A stretch of 43,774 nt of DNA from Pseudomonadota bacterium (GTDB taxonomy: Bacteria; Pseudomonadota; Alphaproteobacteria; Rhodospirillales; Magnetospirillaceae), in the NCBI GenBank assembly GCA_023426365.1, contig JAFAAW010000098.1:1-43774 (forward strand). The letters run 5' to 3'. Below the pieces are notes generated by a model, which saw nothing but the letters and a program-made list of their open reading frames with translations, had not been told where the DNA came from and ran no database searches. This document shows, in pieces, positions 23,744-32,226 of the stretch (its first letter is position 1; each line of letters begins with the position of its first letter). Position numbers and translations under genes: made by a program.

Positions 23744-24004
23744 GTTTAAGACCTCTTTGACGGCTTTGGCCGTACATGTCGGTATAGCGCGAAGTGGACT
23801 CCGTCATAGACGATCTTTCGGAGACTACCCGATGCGCCATACTCAAATATTTCATAGTTGCGGATGTGATTACGCCCACCAACTTTGTAGGTAGCGTCGG
23901 CTACCACGGCGTCGTTCCGCACTCGGGTATTTAAAATCTTAATACCTTATTTCAATCACTGACTGCTCCCCCAGCATGGCCGGGACCCCCTATGCGCGAC
24001 GTCT
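23744..24004. promoter_or_regulatory. Upstream region of the response regulator with inverted repeats
   Basis: This 261-bp region is AT-rich. TACCCGATGCG (23826-23836) is nearly the inverse of CGCACTCGGGTA (23918-23929). GGTAGC/GCTACC forms a small hairpin at 23890-23905, and GGTATT/AATACC lies at 23926-23946. These resemble the TCGGTAGGG/CCCTACCGA pair at 13027-13067, sharing TCGG(G)TA, and may be binding sites for LuxR-type regulators. No gene is seen here. Confidence 0.4.
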
Positions 24005-24754
24005 CTACACCTTGGTGATAGCGACCCGACGCCGCTGTCCGCCCGGCAGGTCGTCAGCCTCCCAGGCCACCTCGGCGCGCAACGGCAAGTGGTCGGAGGT
24101 GATGCGCGACAGCGGCGTGGCATAGACGGAAAGCCGCTTCAACCCGGTCCCCGGCCACGCCCAGATGCGGTCCAACGGCAACAGCGGCAGGCGCGAGGGA
24201 AAGGTGCGCGGCATCAGCGACGGGCCGAAGCGGCGGTCGATGAACCGCAAGGCGCCGCGCGTGGGCCGCCACTCGTTGAAATCGCCCATGATCACGGTGG
24301 GCATGTCGGTGCCGCCCTCCTCCAGCGCCGCCAGCAGATGGCGCACCTGCAGGCGCCGCTCGGCCACGTTCAGGCCCAGATGGGTGACGACGACGCGCAG
24401 GCCCTCGCCGCCCACCTCCAACTCGGCCACGATGGCGCCGCGCGGTTCGTAATGGCGCACGGTCAGGTCGGGCCGGCGCACGCTGCGCACCGGCCAGCGG
24501 GTCAACAGCGCGTTGCCGAACTTGCCGCGCCGGCCCTTGATGTTGGGTCCCGGCACCGCCTGGAACGTCAGCGTGTCGGCCAGGAAGTCCAACTGGGCGC
24601 GGCCATCCACCAACAGCCGCATATCCACCTCCTGCAAGCCGACGATGTCGGCGTCCAGGGCGTCGATCACCTCGGCGGTGCGTTCGGGGGCATAGCGGCC
24701 ATCGGTGCCGAAACAGCGGTGGATGTTGTAGCTGGCCAGCGATACGGCGAGCAT
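24005..24754 (-). CDS. Endonuclease/exonuclease/phosphatase (EEP) family protein
   Basis: The 249-aa protein has EEP motifs in order: ASYNIHRCFG near 8 (Asn), GLQEVD near 37 (catalytic Glu), HYEPRG, THLGLN near 120, GDFNEWRP near 150 (Asp/Asn) and SDHLPL near 220 (Asp-His pair). These are Mg-dependent phosphodiesterases or phosphatases acting on nucleic acids or phospholipids. AAGGAAAGGGG precedes ATG 24754. The gene starts 22 bp after the phospholipase D-VTT gene and is probably in the same operon, which favours a phospholipid substrate. Confidence 0.88.
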   Translation of the reverse strand: MLAVSLASYNIHRCFGTDGRYAPERTAEVIDALDADIVGLQEVDMRLLVDGRAQLDFLADTLTFQAVPGPNIKGRRGKFGNALLTRWPVRSVRRPDLTVRHYEPRGAIVAELEVGGEGLRVVVTHLGLNVAERRLQVRHLLAALEEGGTDMPTVIMGDFNEWRPTRGALRFIDRRFGPSLMPRTFPSRLPLLPLDRIWAWPGTGLKRLSVYATPLSRITSDHLPLRAEVAWEADDLPGGQRRRVAITKV

Positions 24755-24776
24755 GCGGCCCCCTTTCCTTGTGCGC

Positions 24777-26999
24777 TCAGGTCCGGCGGCGCGGCGCCGG
24801 CGCACGGGCGCGCGACAGGCGGCTGACCACGCCGACCTGGGCGGCGATCACCAGCACGGTGGCGACCAGCAGGACGGATACCGTGACGGCGGTGGGAAAG
24901 CGCAGGGTCACCGCCAGCCGGTCGCCCACCACGCTGAGCGCTACCACGCCCGGCGCCATGCCCACCAGGGTGCCGAGCAGGAAATCGCGAAACCCCACCA
25001 CCGAGGCGCCGGCCACCAGATTGACCACCGGAAAGGCGGCGACCGGCATCAGCCGCAACAGCATCATCGCCATCAGGCCATGGCGTTCCAGGGCGCGGTC
25101 GACCCGGTTCACCCGCCAGCCGGCCAGCCGCCGCACGCGGGTGCGGCCCAGCCGCCACCCCAGGCCATAGAGCACGGCGGCGCTGGCCAGACAGCCGGCC
25201 AGGGACAGCAGGCTGCCCAGCCACGGCCCCAGCACCACCCCGGTGGCCAGCACGGCCAGCGACACCGGAATCCGCATCAGCCCGGCGGCGACGAAGGCGG
25301 CCACCACCAGCGGCAGCACCATGGCCTGGCCGCGCCAGGCTTCCGCATGGGACAGCATCAGCGCCAGCCGATACGCCTGTTCGGGGGCGACGAAGGGCAG
25401 CAGGCTGACCACCACCGCCAGCACCGCCAGCAGCATCACCATGGCCCGCGCCCGCAGCTTCAGCCCGCGCCGGGCCGAACCGGGCATGGACAGGTCCAGG
25501 CAGACCAGCGTTTCCACCGGCTCCTCGGGATCGGGCAGCCCGCTGTCGGTCAGCAATTGCACGATTTCCGCCGGCTCGCGGTCATCCAACAGGGCCAGCG
25601 TGCGCGCGCCCCCGGCCAGCGCTGCCACCGCGCCCGCCGGGCTGCCGCCCGCCCGCCGTTCGGCCGCCGCCACCGCGTCCGCCGTCACCCCCAGATGCTC
25701 GGCCATCAAGTCGTGGCGCAGGGCGCGGATGGCGGCGCGGCGGGTGCCGTCGCCCGCCGCCTCGACCAGGATGTCGCATTCGCTGTCCAGCCCCATGGAA
25801 CGATTGTTGAGGTTGGCCGAGCCGATGCGCAGCAGATCGTCATCGACGATCATCAGCTTGGCGTGAACCTTGACGTCCTCGCCCCCGACCACGGGATAGA
25901 ACACGTGCAGGCGGCCGTAACGGTCGGCCTGGCGCAGCAGGCGCAGCAGGCGGGCACGCGCCACCCCCATGGTGGAGCGCTCCACCAGACTCACCGGCTC
26001 GCCCGGATTGACCACCACGATTTCCGGCCCGTCGGCCTCCTGCAGCCGGGCGGCCAGCGTTTCGGCCATGCGCCGCGAGGCGAAATACTGATTCTCGATG
26101 TAGAGAAAGCGCCGCGCCGCGCCGATCATGTCCAGGTACAGTTGCTCGACCTGCCGGACCGCCGGTTTGCCGTCCCAGGGCGGGCTGGTCAGGGCCAGGG
26201 CCACCGGCACGCCCAGCATGATCGGGATGATGCCGGGCGGCCACAGCCCCCCGGCGTCGCCCACCGGCGGCGCCTTCAGCGTCTCGCCGGTGGCCTGGTG
26301 CCACCGTTCGCGGGCGATGCCGGCCAAGGTCACGGCGACCGGCCCCGTCACCACCGCCATCAGGTCGTGAAAAGGGGGATAGGCCGGATAGGCCGGGTCG
26401 CAGCGGCGCGGGTCGGCGGGCCGGTGGCCGCGGCTGTCCCAGCGCTGGCTGGTGACGTCCAGCCCGCCCACGAAGGCCAGGGCGTCGTCGATCACCACGA
26501 TCTTCTGGTGGTGCGACGCCCCCAGCGGATGGCTGTCGTCCAGCCGGAAGCGCAGGCGGCGGTGGGTCAGCCAATCCATCTTCACCAGGCCGGCGAATTC
26601 CCGGTTGAAGGCGTAGATCATGGCCGAATCCCAGATCAGCACGTGCACCCGCAACTCGGGGGTGCGCCGCACCAGATGGTCCAGCAAGGCGCCGATCTCG
26701 CTGGGGCCATCTTCGGGGGGGCCATCCTCGGGGGGGCCATCGTCGGGAGCGACGTCGGGAGAGGTGCCGTCGGGCGGGTCCCCATCGCGCAGGAGCCGCG
26801 TGCGGCTGTCGAACTCCCAGCCGATCAGCAGCACCGACCGCCGGGCGCGGCACAGGGCATGGCGCAAGGCGCGGAAATATTCCTCGCCGTCCACCGCGAC
26901 GCCCAGGCGGTCGGCGCGCGCCATACACCGGCAATTGCGGCCGGGCTGGGCCAGCGAAGGCGGCGCGGCCGATCGGTGGTCGAAAGCGGTAACGGTCAT
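24777..26999 (-). CDS. Phospholipase D / VTT (DedA-like) fusion membrane protein
   Basis: The 740-aa protein joins two modules. Residues about 30-480 are a PLD/cardiolipin-synthase-type domain with two HKD motifs: HHQKIVVIDD near 163 and HAKLMIVDDDLLRIGSANLNNRS near 378. Residues about 515-730 are a multi-spanning VTT (SNARE-associated, DedA-like) domain with VLGPWLGSLLSLAG and LLRLMPVAAFPVVNLVAGAS. A transphosphatidylase coupled to a possible lipid scramblase is the simplest idea. A DDGPP/EDGPP/EDGPS micro-repeat lies near residue 85. No ribosome-binding site is obvious at ATG 26999, and ATG 26924 is an alternative. The EEP gene follows directly. Confidence 0.9.
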   Translation of the reverse strand: MTVTAFDHRSAAPPSLAQPGRNCRCMARADRLGVAVDGEEYFRALRHALCRARRSVLLIGWEFDSRTRLLRDGDPPDGTSPDVAPDDGPPEDGPPEDGPSEIGALLDHLVRRTPELRVHVLIWDSAMIYAFNREFAGLVKMDWLTHRRLRFRLDDSHPLGASHHQKIVVIDDALAFVGGLDVTSQRWDSRGHRPADPRRCDPAYPAYPPFHDLMAVVTGPVAVTLAGIARERWHQATGETLKAPPVGDAGGLWPPGIIPIMLGVPVALALTSPPWDGKPAVRQVEQLYLDMIGAARRFLYIENQYFASRRMAETLAARLQEADGPEIVVVNPGEPVSLVERSTMGVARARLLRLLRQADRYGRLHVFYPVVGGEDVKVHAKLMIVDDDLLRIGSANLNNRSMGLDSECDILVEAAGDGTRRAAIRALRHDLMAEHLGVTADAVAAAERRAGGSPAGAVAALAGGARTLALLDDREPAEIVQLLTDSGLPDPEEPVETLVCLDLSMPGSARRGLKLRARAMVMLLAVLAVVVSLLPFVAPEQAYRLALMLSHAEAWRGQAMVLPLVVAAFVAAGLMRIPVSLAVLATGVVLGPWLGSLLSLAGCLASAAVLYGLGWRLGRTRVRRLAGWRVNRVDRALERHGLMAMMLLRLMPVAAFPVVNLVAGASVVGFRDFLLGTLVGMAPGVVALSVVGDRLAVTLRFPTAVTVSVLLVATVLVIAAQVGVVSRLSRARAPAPRRRT
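26707..26751. repeat. Three 15-bp direct repeats inside the PLD-VTT gene
   Basis: The unit CCATC(T/C/G)TCGGGGGGG is repeated three times with small changes and encodes (D/E)DGP(P/S) on the minus strand. Being a multiple of 3, it can gain or lose copies without a frameshift. Confidence 0.75.
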
Positions 27000-27048
27000 G
27001 GATGCAAGATTGGACGAAGGCGGGGGGGCGGCAATTCCCCCCTCTCCG

Positions 27049-27510
27049 TCAGCGCGCCGCCTGTTGCTGATCGGGGATATCCACCGCGCCGCGCCGTGGC
27101 ACCAGCAACATGGGCCGGGGCGCGTCGGCCGGCACGGTCACGGTGGGCGGCGATTGCGCGGGCGGCGGCGGCGGGGGCGGCGGCGCGATCAGCCGCGCCA
27201 GTTGTTCGGGCGGCAGCACGCCGTCCAACACATGGCGGGCCTCGGCGGCCGGGGCATGGCCCTGGCGGGCGGCGCGGTCGAACCAGCGCCAGGCCTGGAC
27301 GAAATCGCGGGGCACGCCGTCGCCCAACGCATAAAGCCGCCCCAGCATGTATTGCGATTCGGCGTCGCCGGCCTCGGCGTCGGGGCGGAAGGCGGCGGCC
27401 GCCCGCGCGTAATCCGCCCGCCCCCATGCCTGCACCCCCGCCCGGTAATCACCCAGGGCCGGGGTGGCAAGCATCAGCGCGGCGCAGGCGGCAAGCGGCA
27501 GACGGAGCAT
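27049..27510 (-). CDS. Exported Sel1-repeat protein
   Basis: The 153-aa protein has a signal peptide (MLRLPLAACAALMLATPALG) followed by one or two Sel1/TPR-like repeats (DYARAAAAFRPDAEAGDAES, YMLGRLYALGDGVPRDFVQA, WRWFDRAARQGHAPAAEA). It ends in a Pro-rich tail with eight consecutive prolines and QPQ-like residues. It probably acts as a periplasmic protein-interaction module. It lies 49 bp upstream of the PLD-VTT gene on the same strand. ATG 27510 is chosen because it directly starts the signal peptide. Confidence 0.8.
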   Translation of the reverse strand: MLRLPLAACAALMLATPALGDYRAGVQAWGRADYARAAAAFRPDAEAGDAESQYMLGRLYALGDGVPRDFVQAWRWFDRAARQGHAPAAEARHVLDGVLPPEQLARLIAPPPPPPPPAQSPPTVTVPADAPRPMLLVPRRGAVDIPDQQQAAR

Positions 27511-27605
27511 GGCGGCATCGAGTCCGGACCAGCGACAAGGGCCATGTGGGAGCACCCCCGGTCCCGGTCATCCCGGTCTTTCGCCGCATGCCGCCCGACG
27601 ATCCG

Positions 27606-28388
27606 CTAATGCGGCCGTTCCACCAAATCCCGATAGGCATGCCAACTGGCATGCCCCAAAAGCGGCAGCACCACCACCAGGCCGACGAAGAACAGCCCCA
27701 CCCCCACCAGGGTGGCCGAGCCGACCAGGAACGCCCACAGCAGCATGGGGCGCGGGTTGCGCCGCACCGCTTCGACGCTGGCCAGCATGGCGGTCATGGC
27801 GTCGCAGTCGGGGCGGTCCACCAGCATGGGAACGGCAATGGCGGTCATGGCGAACACGCAGGCCGCCATCACCGCGCCGGTCAGCGTGCCCACCAGCAGG
27901 AACGGCACGCCCGCCGAGGACAGCATCACCTCCAGCACATGGTCGAGCGAGGGCGGCTCGGCACCGAAGAACAGCATGAACAGCAGCATGGCCAGCCGCA
28001 CCCAGGCGACAAAGGCGATCAGCAGGAACAGGCCGACCAGCGCGATCTGGCCCCGGTTGCGCCGGAACGCGCCCAAAGCGTGGCCGAAGGCGATGGGATG
28101 GCCGGCATCCAGGCGGCGGCTGACCTCGTACAGGCCGACGGCGGCCGCCGGTCCCACCAGGGCGAAGCCGAAGGCCAGCGGCAGGATCAGCCAGGCCATG
28201 CCCCAATGATCGAGGCCGACCAGCAGGACCAGGCCGCCCAGGGTGAACAGGGCGCCGTAGGTGTAGCTGATGGCCGGCTCTGAACACATGTCCAGCCAGC
28301 CCGCCGACAGCCAGCGCCAGGGATGGTCCAGGCTGACGTCGCGCATGCGGATGCGCGCGTCGGCGTGGGATAGGGTCGTTGTTTGCAT
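27606..28388 (-). CDS. DUF2189 integral membrane protein
   Basis: The 260-aa protein has about six membrane segments (examples: ALFTLGGLVLLVGLDHW, MAWLILPLAFGFALVGPAAA, IALVGLFLLIAFVAWVRLAM, LLWAFLVGSATLVGVGLFFV) after a soluble N-terminus. VGLYEVSRRLDAG and RRNPRPMLLWAFLVG are family-like signatures of DUF2189. Function is unknown. ATG 28388 has GGAGG seven bases upstream. It precedes the Sel1 gene by 95 bp. Confidence 0.82.
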   Translation of the reverse strand: MQTTTLSHADARIRMRDVSLDHPWRWLSAGWLDMCSEPAISYTYGALFTLGGLVLLVGLDHWGMAWLILPLAFGFALVGPAAAVGLYEVSRRLDAGHPIAFGHALGAFRRNRGQIALVGLFLLIAFVAWVRLAMLLFMLFFGAEPPSLDHVLEVMLSSAGVPFLLVGTLTGAVMAACVFAMTAIAVPMLVDRPDCDAMTAMLASVEAVRRNPRPMLLWAFLVGSATLVGVGLFFVGLVVVLPLLGHASWHAYRDLVERPH

Positions 28389-28458
28389 GGCACGCCTCCT
28401 CCCCCCCATCGTTGGAGGTAGGCAGGCAGGGCGCCGGTTTGAAGGGGGAAAGTAACGA

Positions 28459-28755
28459 TCAGTGGCCGCAGGTGCAGCCGCCGCCGCAACCTTCGTCGGA
28501 CTCCGCCTTGGGCTTGTCCTCCACCAGCCCGTTGGGGCGGTCGCCCTCGCGGAAGATGGCGCCCTGGTAAATGCGGACGGTGCGATCGTCGAAAACCACC
28601 TGGACGAAATTGCGGCCTTCGTCGTCGCTCAGCATCTCCATGCCCAGGCGACCCTGCTCGATGGCGGTGATCACCTCCATCTCGCTGGTGTCCAGCGCCT
28701 TGGCGACGGCGCCGACCAGGGCGTTGATCTCGTCGTACATCTCGCGGTTTTCCAT
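28459..28755 (-). CDS. Small protein with a Cys/His-rich tail
   Basis: The 98-aa protein has an acidic helical N-terminus (YDEINALVGAVAKALDTSEM), a beta-rich middle (FVQVVFDDRTVRIYQGAIF) and a C-terminus CGGGCTCGH that looks like a metal-binding site. I do not recognise a family. ATG 28755 is preferred because residues upstream read as non-coding. It lies 70 bp upstream of the DUF2189 gene and may share its transcript. The tail could bind Zn, Cu, Ni or an Fe-S cluster. Confidence 0.7.
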   Translation of the reverse strand: MENREMYDEINALVGAVAKALDTSEMEVITAIEQGRLGMEMLSDDEGRNFVQVVFDDRTVRIYQGAIFREGDRPNGLVEDKPKAESDEGCGGGCTCGH

Positions 28756-28963
28756 TGCGGCACTCTCTGGGCATGTGATGCGAAGGGGGTGCGTCCATAT
28801 AGCCGAGGCCGGCCGGCAAGTCACCCCCGCAGCCTGGCCCCCGCCCCCGGCCCGTCCGAAGAATGCCTCATTCTTGCCCCCATCGCCTTAAGGGGTCGTT
28901 GGGTCCCCCATCGATACGGTCACGCATCCGAGCGAAACGACCACTCGATGGGAAGGACTGACC

Positions 28964-31180
28964 ATGGCGAAACCGCCGTTTTGGACTCAGTGGGACGATT
29001 CCCGCGCCCCCGAAACCCTGCACTATTACGGCTGCGCCTGCAGCGACTGCGCCTCGGCAGCGGCCGCGCTGGACAAGAACGTGGTGCTGCACGACGCCGG
29101 CAGCCTGCCGGCCAGCACCTTCGCCGCGGCGGCCGCGCTGCCCTATTCCACCGCCGCCCTGCTCTATCCACAGGACTGGCGGTGGAACGCCGATTACGCC
29201 CACGGCACCGCCATCACCGTGACCTACAGCTTCATGACCACCAATCCCGGCGCCTATGGCGGCTTCCGCGCCTTCAGCGAGGCGGACAGGGCCGGTGCGC
29301 GCGAAGCGCTGGCGGAATGGGCCAAGGTCTGCAACATCACCTTCAAGGAAGTGTCCAGCGGCGGCCAGATCGCGTTCGGCAACGCCAATGTGGGCGGCGC
29401 CTCGGGCATGACCCTGTGGCAGGGCAAGACCGGCGCCTATTCCGGCTACAAGACCACACATGCGGACATCTATATGACCAGCACCCAGTCGCTGACCTAC
29501 AGCGACGGCAGCTTCGGTTTCCGCGCCATGCTGCACGAGATCGGTCACGCGCTGGGCCTCAAGCACACCTTCGACACCTCGGGCACCACGCTGTCGGGGG
29601 TGGAGAACACCGGCCAGTACAGCGTGATGAGCTATGACAACCCGCCCAGCACGCCCAATTCCCAGCCCTATACCCCGCAGCTCTACGACATCGCCGCGGC
29701 GCAATACCTGTACGGCGCCAACAAGTCCACCAATGCGGGCGACACCGTCTATCAATTCTCCGCCACCAAGGCGTCGGTGATGACCATCTGGGACGGCGGC
29801 GGCAACGACACCATCGACGCGTCGAACCAGACGGTGAACACCGTTCTGGACCTGCGCGAGGGCGCGTTCTCCAGCCTGGGCGTCTATAACGGCTCGCTGG
29901 CGCGCAACGTGCTGTCCATCGCCAAGGGCGTCACCATCGAAAAGGCGGTGGGCGGCACCGGCGCCGACACCATCATCGGCAACGACACCGCCAACGTGCT
30001 GGTGGGCGGCGCCGGCGCCGACAAGCTGACCGGCGGCGGCGGCGCCGACGCGTTCTGCTATGCCAGCCCGAGCCAGGGCGGCGACACCATCACCGATTTC
30101 GTGTCGGGCACCGACCGGCTGGAATTCCTGGCCAGCGGCTTCGGCCTGGCCACCGGCGTGCTGGCGGCCGGCGACTTCGCCCGCCTGTCCACCGCCTATA
30201 ACGGCAGCAATGCGGGCGACGTGCATTTCGTCTTCGACTCGGCCGGCGCGCTGTGGTTCGACGGCAACGGCGCGGCCAGCGGCGGCGCCACCAAGATGGC
30301 GACGGTCAACGGCAGCGTCACCGCCAGCGACATCCGCCTGGTCAGCGATTTCGGCGTGCCCGTCTCCGGCTCGACCCCCTCGCCCACCCCGACGCCCACG
30401 CCGCCGCCGACACCCACTCCCACGCCGACCCCCGGCGTGATCACCGGCACGTCGGGCAACGACACCTTGTCGGGTGTCGGCGGCGACGTGACCATGCGCG
30501 GCGGCCTGGGCCACGACACCTACATCTTCGACTCGCCCGGCGACAAGGCGGTGGAATACAGCAACCAGGGCGTGGACACGGTCAAGACTCCGTTCAACGT
30601 CACCCTGGGGTCCTATATGGAGAACGTGGTGCTGACCGGCACCAAGGCGGTCAGTGCCACCGGCAGCTCCTGGCACAACCAGATGACCGGCAACGACGAC
30701 GCCAACACCCTGTCGGGCCGGGGCGGCAACGACACCATCAACGGCAAGGGCGGCAACGACGTGCTGATCGGGGGCGCGGGCAGCGACGTGCTGACCGGCG
30801 GCGCCGGGGCCGACCAGTTCAAGTACCTGTCCACCAGCGACGGATTGTGGATCGGCAGCAACGTGACCAAGGGCACCGCCAAGGCCGACACCATCACCGA
30901 CTTCACCGTCGGCACCGACAAGATCGTGCTGGACCACATGGCCTTCGCCCTGGCGACCGGCTATGCCCGCGACGGGGTGAACTTCGTCGAGATCGGCACC
31001 GTCTACAACGGCACCAACGCCACCTCCAGCAGCGCCTTCGCCGCCGGCAAGGCGACGCTGGTGCAGGACTCCACCGGCACGCTGTACTACGACGCCAACG
31101 GCAAGGGTGCCGGCTATGTGGTGCTGGCGACGCTGCAGCCCGGCGTCCATCTGCACGGTTCGGACATCATCATCGCCTAA
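28964..31180 (+). CDS. Serralysin-like RTX metalloprotease (type I secreted)
   Basis: The 738-aa protein has a zinc metalloprotease domain with HEIGHALGLKH at 191-201 (E192 catalytic) and Met-turn SVMSY near 220, and a peptidase M10 C-terminal part. RTX nonapeptide blocks follow (GGTGADTIIGND, GGAGADKLTGGGGADAF near 330-365), then a Thr-Pro linker (near 470-490). A second RTX block follows (GRGGNDTINGKGGNDVLIGG near 595), and the protein ends in a non-cleaved C-terminal type I signal region. It lacks a Sec signal peptide. Ca2+ folds the RTX repeats outside the cell. No T1SS transporter genes are nearby. The N-terminus has C24, C26 and C29, which is unusual for RTX proteins. AAGGA lies eight bases before the ATG. 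Confidence 0.93.
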   Translation: MAKPPFWTQWDDSRAPETLHYYGCACSDCASAAAALDKNVVLHDAGSLPASTFAAAAALPYSTAALLYPQDWRWNADYAHGTAITVTYSFMTTNPGAYGGFRAFSEADRAGAREALAEWAKVCNITFKEVSSGGQIAFGNANVGGASGMTLWQGKTGAYSGYKTTHADIYMTSTQSLTYSDGSFGFRAMLHEIGHALGLKHTFDTSGTTLSGVENTGQYSVMSYDNPPSTPNSQPYTPQLYDIAAAQYLYGANKSTNAGDTVYQFSATKASVMTIWDGGGNDTIDASNQTVNTVLDLREGAFSSLGVYNGSLARNVLSIAKGVTIEKAVGGTGADTIIGNDTANVLVGGAGADKLTGGGGADAFCYASPSQGGDTITDFVSGTDRLEFLASGFGLATGVLAAGDFARLSTAYNGSNAGDVHFVFDSAGALWFDGNGAASGGATKMATVNGSVTASDIRLVSDFGVPVSGSTPSPTPTPTPPPTPTPTPTPGVITGTSGNDTLSGVGGDVTMRGGLGHDTYIFDSPGDKAVEYSNQGVDTVKTPFNVTLGSYMENVVLTGTKAVSATGSSWHNQMTGNDDANTLSGRGGNDTINGKGGNDVLIGGAGSDVLTGGAGADQFKYLSTSDGLWIGSNVTKGTAKADTITDFTVGTDKIVLDHMAFALATGYARDGVNFVEIGTVYNGTNATSSSAFAAGKATLVQDSTGTLYYDANGKGAGYVVLATLQPGVHLHGSDIIIA

Positions 31181-31329
31181 TACCAACTCCCGGTGAGGAG
31201 AACTCATCGGGATTTGGTCAGGCCCAAGGGGCCGCGCGGCTTATGCCGCGGGAGCCAAGGGTTTCGGAGAAACCCGCCCGGCGCTTGAGGGCGGCGTTCA
31301 TCGGTTCCGGTCAACGCAATCTGGTATAA
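31178..31329. repeat. MITE/REP-like element at the 3' end of the protease gene
   Basis: The ends TAATACCA (31178-31185) and TGGTATAA (31322-31329) are near-perfect inverted repeats. Inside are several hairpins: ACCAACTCCCG (31182-31192) / CGGGATTTGGT with one mismatch, CCGCGCGGC/GCCGCGGG, and GGGTTT/AAACCC. The left end includes the protease stop codon. The structure fits a non-autonomous miniature element or BIME; copies elsewhere in the genome would confirm it. Confidence 0.5.
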
Positions 31330-31350
31330 GGCAAAACCGAAGGCACAGCC

Positions 31351-31386
31351 GGAGGCAGCGCGGTTCACGCGCTGCCTCCCTTTTTT
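31351..31386 (+). terminator. Strong rho-independent terminator of the protease gene
   Basis: GGAGGCAGCGCG (31351-31362) pairs perfectly with CGCGCTGCCTCC (31368-31379) around GTTCA and is followed by CTTTTTTAT. It ends rightward transcription from the RTX protease. Confidence 0.93.
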
Positions 31387-31404
31387 ATCGGTGCGGGAAA
31401 CGGG

Positions 31405-32226
31405 TCAGGCGCAATCTTGCGGCGCGGCCGCGGCCAGCTTGTCCAGCCCGATGGCGTCCACCACCGTGCGCAGTTCCTGGCGGGCGGCGACATGGCTCAT
31501 GCTCATCTCGAAGCCGGGCACCTTGTGGCGCAGGTCGAGCAGCGTCAGCCCCTCCAGGAACAGCGAGCGGTAGATCACGCGCTCGCCCAGGCCCGGCACC
31601 ACGCGAAAGCCGACCCGCTTGGCCAGCTCGGCCAGCAGCTTTTCCATGGTCTGCTTGTTGCGGGCGTCCAGATGGGCCAGGCGGTTGCGCAGCACGATCC
31701 ACTCCACCACCGCCCGTTCGCCGCGCATGGCGCGCGTCTTCTTGGTTTCCCACACCATCTCGGCATAGTGGCTGGGGCGCGCCACCCGCATGGTGCGGGG
31801 ATCGACGCGGGCCAGCACGTCCAGATCCACCAGGCTGTCGTTCAACGGCGTGATCAGGGTGTCGGCGAAGGAATGGCCCAGCCGCGACAGGTAATGGTCC
31901 GAGCCGGGGGTGTCGATCACCACCACGTCGTGATCGGCCTTGTGGCGGGCGATGGCTTCGAGCAGGCGCGCCTCGTCCGCCGCCTGATCGCCCGAGGGCG
32001 GCACCGCCACATGGTCGGGGCAGGCCAGGTCGAGCTGGGCGAAGTCGGGGCGGTTCTTGCGGTTCTGGATATAGCGGGTCAGCGTCGCCTGCCGGGCGTC
32101 GATGTCGATGGACCCCACCGACAGTCCCCGATCCAGCAGGCTGACGATCAGGTGCATGGACAGGGTGGACTTGCCGGTGCCGCCCTTCTCGTTGCCGACG
32201 ACGATGACGTGCGCGCCGCCGCTCAT
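31405..32226 (-). CDS. mipZ: Division-plane positioning ATPase MipZ
   Basis: The 273-aa deviant Walker ATPase closely follows Caulobacter MipZ. Walker A is EKGGTGKST (13-21), and further matches are DTPGSDHYLSRLGHSFADTL, TPLNDSLVDLDVL, DPRTM, MRGERAVVEWIVLRNRLAHL and GERVIYRSLFLEGLTLLDL. MipZ forms a bipolar gradient by contact with ParB and inhibits FtsZ polymerisation away from midcell. ATG 32226 overlaps the oxidoreductase stop by 4 bp (ATGA), with GGGGGGAGGC upstream. Co-transcription with a molybdoenzyme is odd for a division gene. Confidence 0.93.
   Translation of the reverse strand: MSGGAHVIVVGNEKGGTGKSTLSMHLIVSLLDRGLSVGSIDIDARQATLTRYIQNRKNRPDFAQLDLACPDHVAVPPSGDQAADEARLLEAIARHKADHDVVVIDTPGSDHYLSRLGHSFADTLITPLNDSLVDLDVLARVDPRTMRVARPSHYAEMVWETKKTRAMRGERAVVEWIVLRNRLAHLDARNKQTMEKLLAELAKRVGFRVVPGLGERVIYRSLFLEGLTLLDLRHKVPGFEMSMSHVAARQELRTVVDAIGLDKLAAAAPQDCA

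Noticed and set aside
24753..28283. Plus-strand frame of 1176 aa
   Set aside because: It runs antisense across four good genes, is His/Gln/Pro/Gly-rich and lacks any domain.
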